Source of the DNA: Holosporaceae bacterium
GTDB lineage: Bacteria; Pseudomonadota; Alphaproteobacteria; UBA3830
Direction of reading: 5' to 3'
DNA length: 10,589 nucleotides
NCBI GenBank assembly: GCA_031282785.1
Contig: JAITDB010000109.1
Location: 1-10,589, forward strand
The notes beneath the pieces were generated by a model. That model had not been told where the DNA came from, made no database searches, and saw only the letters and a program-made list of their open reading frames with translations. The position numbers were made by a program, and so were the translations under genes. Shown here in pieces: positions 7,299 through 10,589 of the stretch (positions are counted from its first letter, which is position 1; each line of letters starts with the position of its first letter).

Positions 7299-8118
7299 TT
7301 CTGCAAAATGGATATTTGAGCAATATTATCGTAGAACTGCAAAAAAATTCGGTCAGAATTTTTTATTTGATGCTCGTATCAATAATAAAATTGTGTCTGC
7401 CGTCGGAGATCTTCAAAATAAAATTGTAGTAGAAGTGGGACCTGGCCCCGGTGGTCTTACGCTGGAAATACTCAAACGCGATATCCAAAAATTATATCTG
7501 GTGGAGTACGATGCTCATTGGGTTTCCGTGTGGCGTGAACTAAAACCACAGTTTGGAGAAAAATTAGAAATCATCGAACGTGATGCATTGCATTTTAATC
7601 TTAGCGACGTTGCTCCGAACGTTGTGATTTCGAATTTGCCCTACAATATTTCTACGCAATTGCTTTTTCGCTGGTTGCCGCATTTTGATCTGTGCGAAAA
7701 ATTTCTGCTGATGTTCCAAAAAGAGGTTGCAGATCGTTTAGGAGCGATTCCGTCAACCAAAGCCTATGGGAGGCTATCGGTTTTGGTGCAATGGAAATCC
7801 AAAGTTAGAAAAATTTTTGATTTGGAACCGGGAAGTTTTTTTCCATCTCCTAAAGTGAAGTCGTCTGTTTTGCAATTTTCTCCGTTTGCCAAAAACGACT
7901 GCGAATGCTATGAAAATTTCGAGTGTTTTTCTCAAATGCTTCAGGATTTATTTGCGCACAGACGAAAAATCGTGCAGGGTCCACTGAAAAAATATTTTGA
8001 GAATCCGTCAGAGATACTTCACGACCTCGGCTACGACATCAACGCCAGAGCCGAGCAAATAGCAGTGACTGATTTCATAAAAATGTGTAAGATATATTCC
8101 GAATCCAACAGAGTCTGA
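7288..8118 (+). CDS. rsmA: 16S rRNA (adenine1518/1519-N6)-dimethyltransferase RsmA (KsgA)
   Basis: RsmA transfers four methyl groups from S-adenosylmethionine to two adenines near the 3' end of 16S rRNA and acts as a late checkpoint of 30S assembly. From ATG 7288 the product has 276 residues (E. coli 273). It shows the N-terminal KKFGQNFLFD (19-28), the SAM-binding motif I EVGPGPGGLT (49-58), the acidic motif II residue E73, RDA (98-100), the catalytic NLPYN (116-120), QKEVADRL, KAYGRLSV and FFPSPKVKSSV, and a C-terminal helical domain. In-frame ATGs at 7246 and 7267 would add 14 or 7 repeat-derived residues. I prefer 7288 because it fits the family length and has GGAG upstream (shared with 7267, absent at 7246), though the three-base spacing is short. 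It follows surA with no promoter visible between them. Confidence 0.94.
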   Translation: MREISAKWIFEQYYRRTAKKFGQNFLFDARINNKIVSAVGDLQNKIVVEVGPGPGGLTLEILKRDIQKLYLVEYDAHWVSVWRELKPQFGEKLEIIERDALHFNLSDVAPNVVISNLPYNISTQLLFRWLPHFDLCEKFLLMFQKEVADRLGAIPSTKAYGRLSVLVQWKSKVRKIFDLEPGSFFPSPKVKSSVLQFSPFAKNDCECYENFECFSQMLQDLFAHRRKIVQGPLKKYFENPSEILHDLGYDINARAEQIAVTDFIKMCKIYSESNRV

Positions 8119-8142
8119 TTTTTTTTTAGATATTTATTATTG

Positions 8143-9276
<1,134 letters not shown>

Positions 9277-9283
<7 letters not shown>

Positions 9284-9307
9284 GTGTGTATTGTTTTGAA
9301 TTATAAG
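9277..9307 (+). promoter_or_regulatory. possible promoter of the lipoprotein gene
   Basis: TTGAGA (9277-9282) is followed by an AT-rich block with ATTATA (9300-9305, spacer 17), TTATAA (9301-9306, spacer 18) and TATAAG (9302-9307, spacer 19). Any of these would start transcription almost at the ATG at 9311, implying a leaderless or nearly leaderless message. That agrees with the absence of a clear ribosome-binding site. Confidence 0.35.
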
Positions 9308-9310
9308 TGT

Positions 9311-10589
9311 ATGAGAAAAATATTCGCTAGTTTTATTTGCTTTTTGATTTGTGGATGTGCTGACGAAGCTAAGCACCGTAAAACTATCGTGTTGGTTAAT
9401 TTGGCAGACGCCCCTGCTATTCCAGAGGAAAGAAAAGAAATATCGATTATAGTGCCATCGTCGATACTACAAAAAAACGCAGCGCAAATCGAGACTCCCA
9501 AAAAAAAATTGGACTACGACAAAAAAAATGCAGAATCTTTGGACGACTACTGTTATGAAGAAGATCCTCCAACTTCCGATGATTACGCTCTGAGCGCCTA
9601 TGATGTCATTGCCCGAAAATTAGCAGGACTCGGTAGCGATGTCGATGCCGAATACGCCAAATTTGTTCGTACAAAATGGAAGAAATTAAACGAAAATAGT
9701 CTGGGACTCATAAGAAGTTGGTCTCGAAAACATATTGTTCCGCTCCTGAACGACTGCCAAACAGTATTCTATCCGCTTGGAGGACCGGACATGTCTTGTC
9801 CATTCAAATTTTTTCCGGACGCTCAGACCTACATCCTGGTTGGACTGGAACCAATTGGTAATTTTCAGGATATAAGCACAAATATTCAGAATCCGGCAAT
9901 ATTCAAAGCTATGAAAGAAGCATTTTCTTGGTTTTTGCAAAACGGATTTTTTCTGACTTCCGAAATGAGTAAAACGCTTTCTTCTAAAAGTCTTAATGGC
10001 ACACTTTATCTTATTCTTCCGCAGTTGACGCGTCTGGGATTTTATGTCAGCAACATCGAAGACTTATCAATAACAGCAAATGGCCAAGAAATTTCGCGAT
10101 CGAAAGGCTCAGTAGATTGCGTAAAAATTACCTGTAGAAAAGATTCGGACGAAGCACCGCGATTCATATACTACGTGAGAGCAAATCTGGCAGAAGAAAA
10201 TCCAAAACTGAATAATCTTCTAAATTTTATGAAAAACAGATCGTTTGTGACATTTCTCAAGAGCGCATCCTATGTTTTTTATTGCAGAACTTTCACTAAG
10301 TTTAAAACGTTTTTGCTTGCTAACTCGAAGGCAATTTTGCAGGATGATACCGGTATACCATTCGATTCTTTCGGCCTAAAATGGCAAAAACATCCTTTTG
10401 GTATTTATACTGGTCCTCTAATAAAGGTGTTCAAAAATTATAAGCAGCCGACGATGGCTGATTTCTACAAAAACAGCGATACTGTCAAAATACCATTCAA
10501 AATAGGCTATGGATTTTTATTAGCAAAGCCAAGTCTGCTACTCGCAGTGCAGAATAAAGCCATACAAAGCAACAAAGCTGAGTCAAATA
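9311..10589 (+). CDS. predicted lipoprotein of an unassigned family (3' end beyond the window)
   Basis: The frame stays open from ATG 9311 to the window edge, at least 426 residues. Residues 1-16 form a lipoprotein signal peptide (MRK, hydrophobic 4-14, then ICGC with C16 as the likely lipidated cysteine); A17 and D18 do not follow the classic Asp+2 inner-membrane signal, so outer-membrane attachment is plausible. A charged linker (about 17-95, rich in K, D and E) precedes a globular part. Two stretches look like conserved family blocks: TVFYPLGGPD...FFPDAQTYILVGLEPIGNF (151-185) and ILQDDTGIPFDSFGLKW...PFGIYTGPLIKVFKNYKQP (342-380). I do not recognise a named domain or catalytic triad and assign no function. 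The gene is divergent from mreB and may share its control. The start is supported by the signal peptide, although no ribosome-binding site is evident. Confidence 0.85.
   Translation, partial: MRKIFASFICFLICGCADEAKHRKTIVLVNLADAPAIPEERKEISIIVPSSILQKNAAQIETPKKKLDYDKKNAESLDDYCYEEDPPTSDDYALSAYDVIARKLAGLGSDVDAEYAKFVRTKWKKLNENSLGLIRSWSRKHIVPLLNDCQTVFYPLGGPDMSCPFKFFPDAQTYILVGLEPIGNFQDISTNIQNPAIFKAMKEAFSWFLQNGFFLTSEMSKTLSSKSLNGTLYLILPQLTRLGFYVSNIEDLSITANGQEISRSKGSVDCVKITCRKDSDEAPRFIYYVRANLAEENPKLNNLLNFMKNRSFVTFLKSASYVFYCRTFTKFKTFLLANSKAILQDDTGIPFDSFGLKWQKHPFGIYTGPLIKVFKNYKQPTMADFYKNSDTVKIPFKIGYGFLLAKPSLLLAVQNKAIQSNKAESN

Noticed and set aside
7241..7429. 62-codon plus-strand frame with three LCAKSRR-like repeats
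   Set aside because: It is the rsmA tandem repeat read in another frame; the region is covered by the well-supported rsmA gene.
8105..8130. Terminator after rsmA (T-run following the stop codon)
   Set aside because: The only stem before the T-run is CAGA-G-TCTG with a one-base centre, too small to form a real hairpin.

Overview
The window looks like a piece of chromosome from an AT-rich, Gram-negative alphaproteobacterium, probably one with a host-dependent lifestyle. The reasons are the set of outer-membrane biogenesis genes (lptF, lptG, lptD, surA), the alphaproteobacterial style of the LptD and MreB proteins, and signs of reduction. Those signs are that pdxA is missing from its usual place between surA and rsmA, an acetyltransferase gene is broken, and mreB stands without mreC/mreD. 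The taxonomic call is inference; no rRNA gene is present to settle it.

Layout. Positions 1-219 carry no recognisable gene, only a possible promoter. Next comes a two-gene plus-strand unit: an endonuclease-IV-like TIM-barrel protein (220-996) and, overlapping it, the remains of a CatB/Vat-type hexapeptide acetyltransferase (993-1363), which has a frame break and has lost its 3' part. Convergent with this is a tight minus-strand operon, lptF (5610-4552), lptG (4555-3503) and lptD (3506-1374), joined by 4-base start/stop overlaps. A 308-base divergent spacer (5611-5918) separates it from a plus-strand pair, surA (5919-7238) and rsmA (7288-8118). The start region of rsmA is a 21-base tandem repeat that copies a ribosome-binding site plus ATG in frame. 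mreB (9183-8143, minus) converges on rsmA. Upstream of mreB a compact divergent promoter region faces a large predicted lipoprotein gene (9311 to beyond the window end) of a family I cannot name.

How the genes fit together. LptF and LptG form the inner-membrane part of the ABC transporter that extracts lipopolysaccharide. LptD is the outer-membrane translocon that receives it. SurA is the periplasmic chaperone that helps beta-barrel proteins such as LptD reach the membrane. RsmA (KsgA) dimethylates 16S rRNA and often travels with surA. In many alphaproteobacteria these genes run in one direction as lptF-lptG-lptD-surA-pdxA-rsmA. Here the set is split into two back-to-back units and pdxA is gone. 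MreB organises cell-wall elongation, and the divergent lipoprotein may also belong to the envelope.

I did not find a CRISPR array, transposon, tRNA or rRNA. The items most worth a second look are the uncharacterised lipoprotein family, the repeat that multiplies the rsmA start site, the mirror-image promoter pair at mreB with a five-codon leader ORF, the paired Glu-to-Gln change in the coupling helices of LptF and LptG, and the full set of endonuclease IV metal ligands in a shortened TIM-barrel protein.
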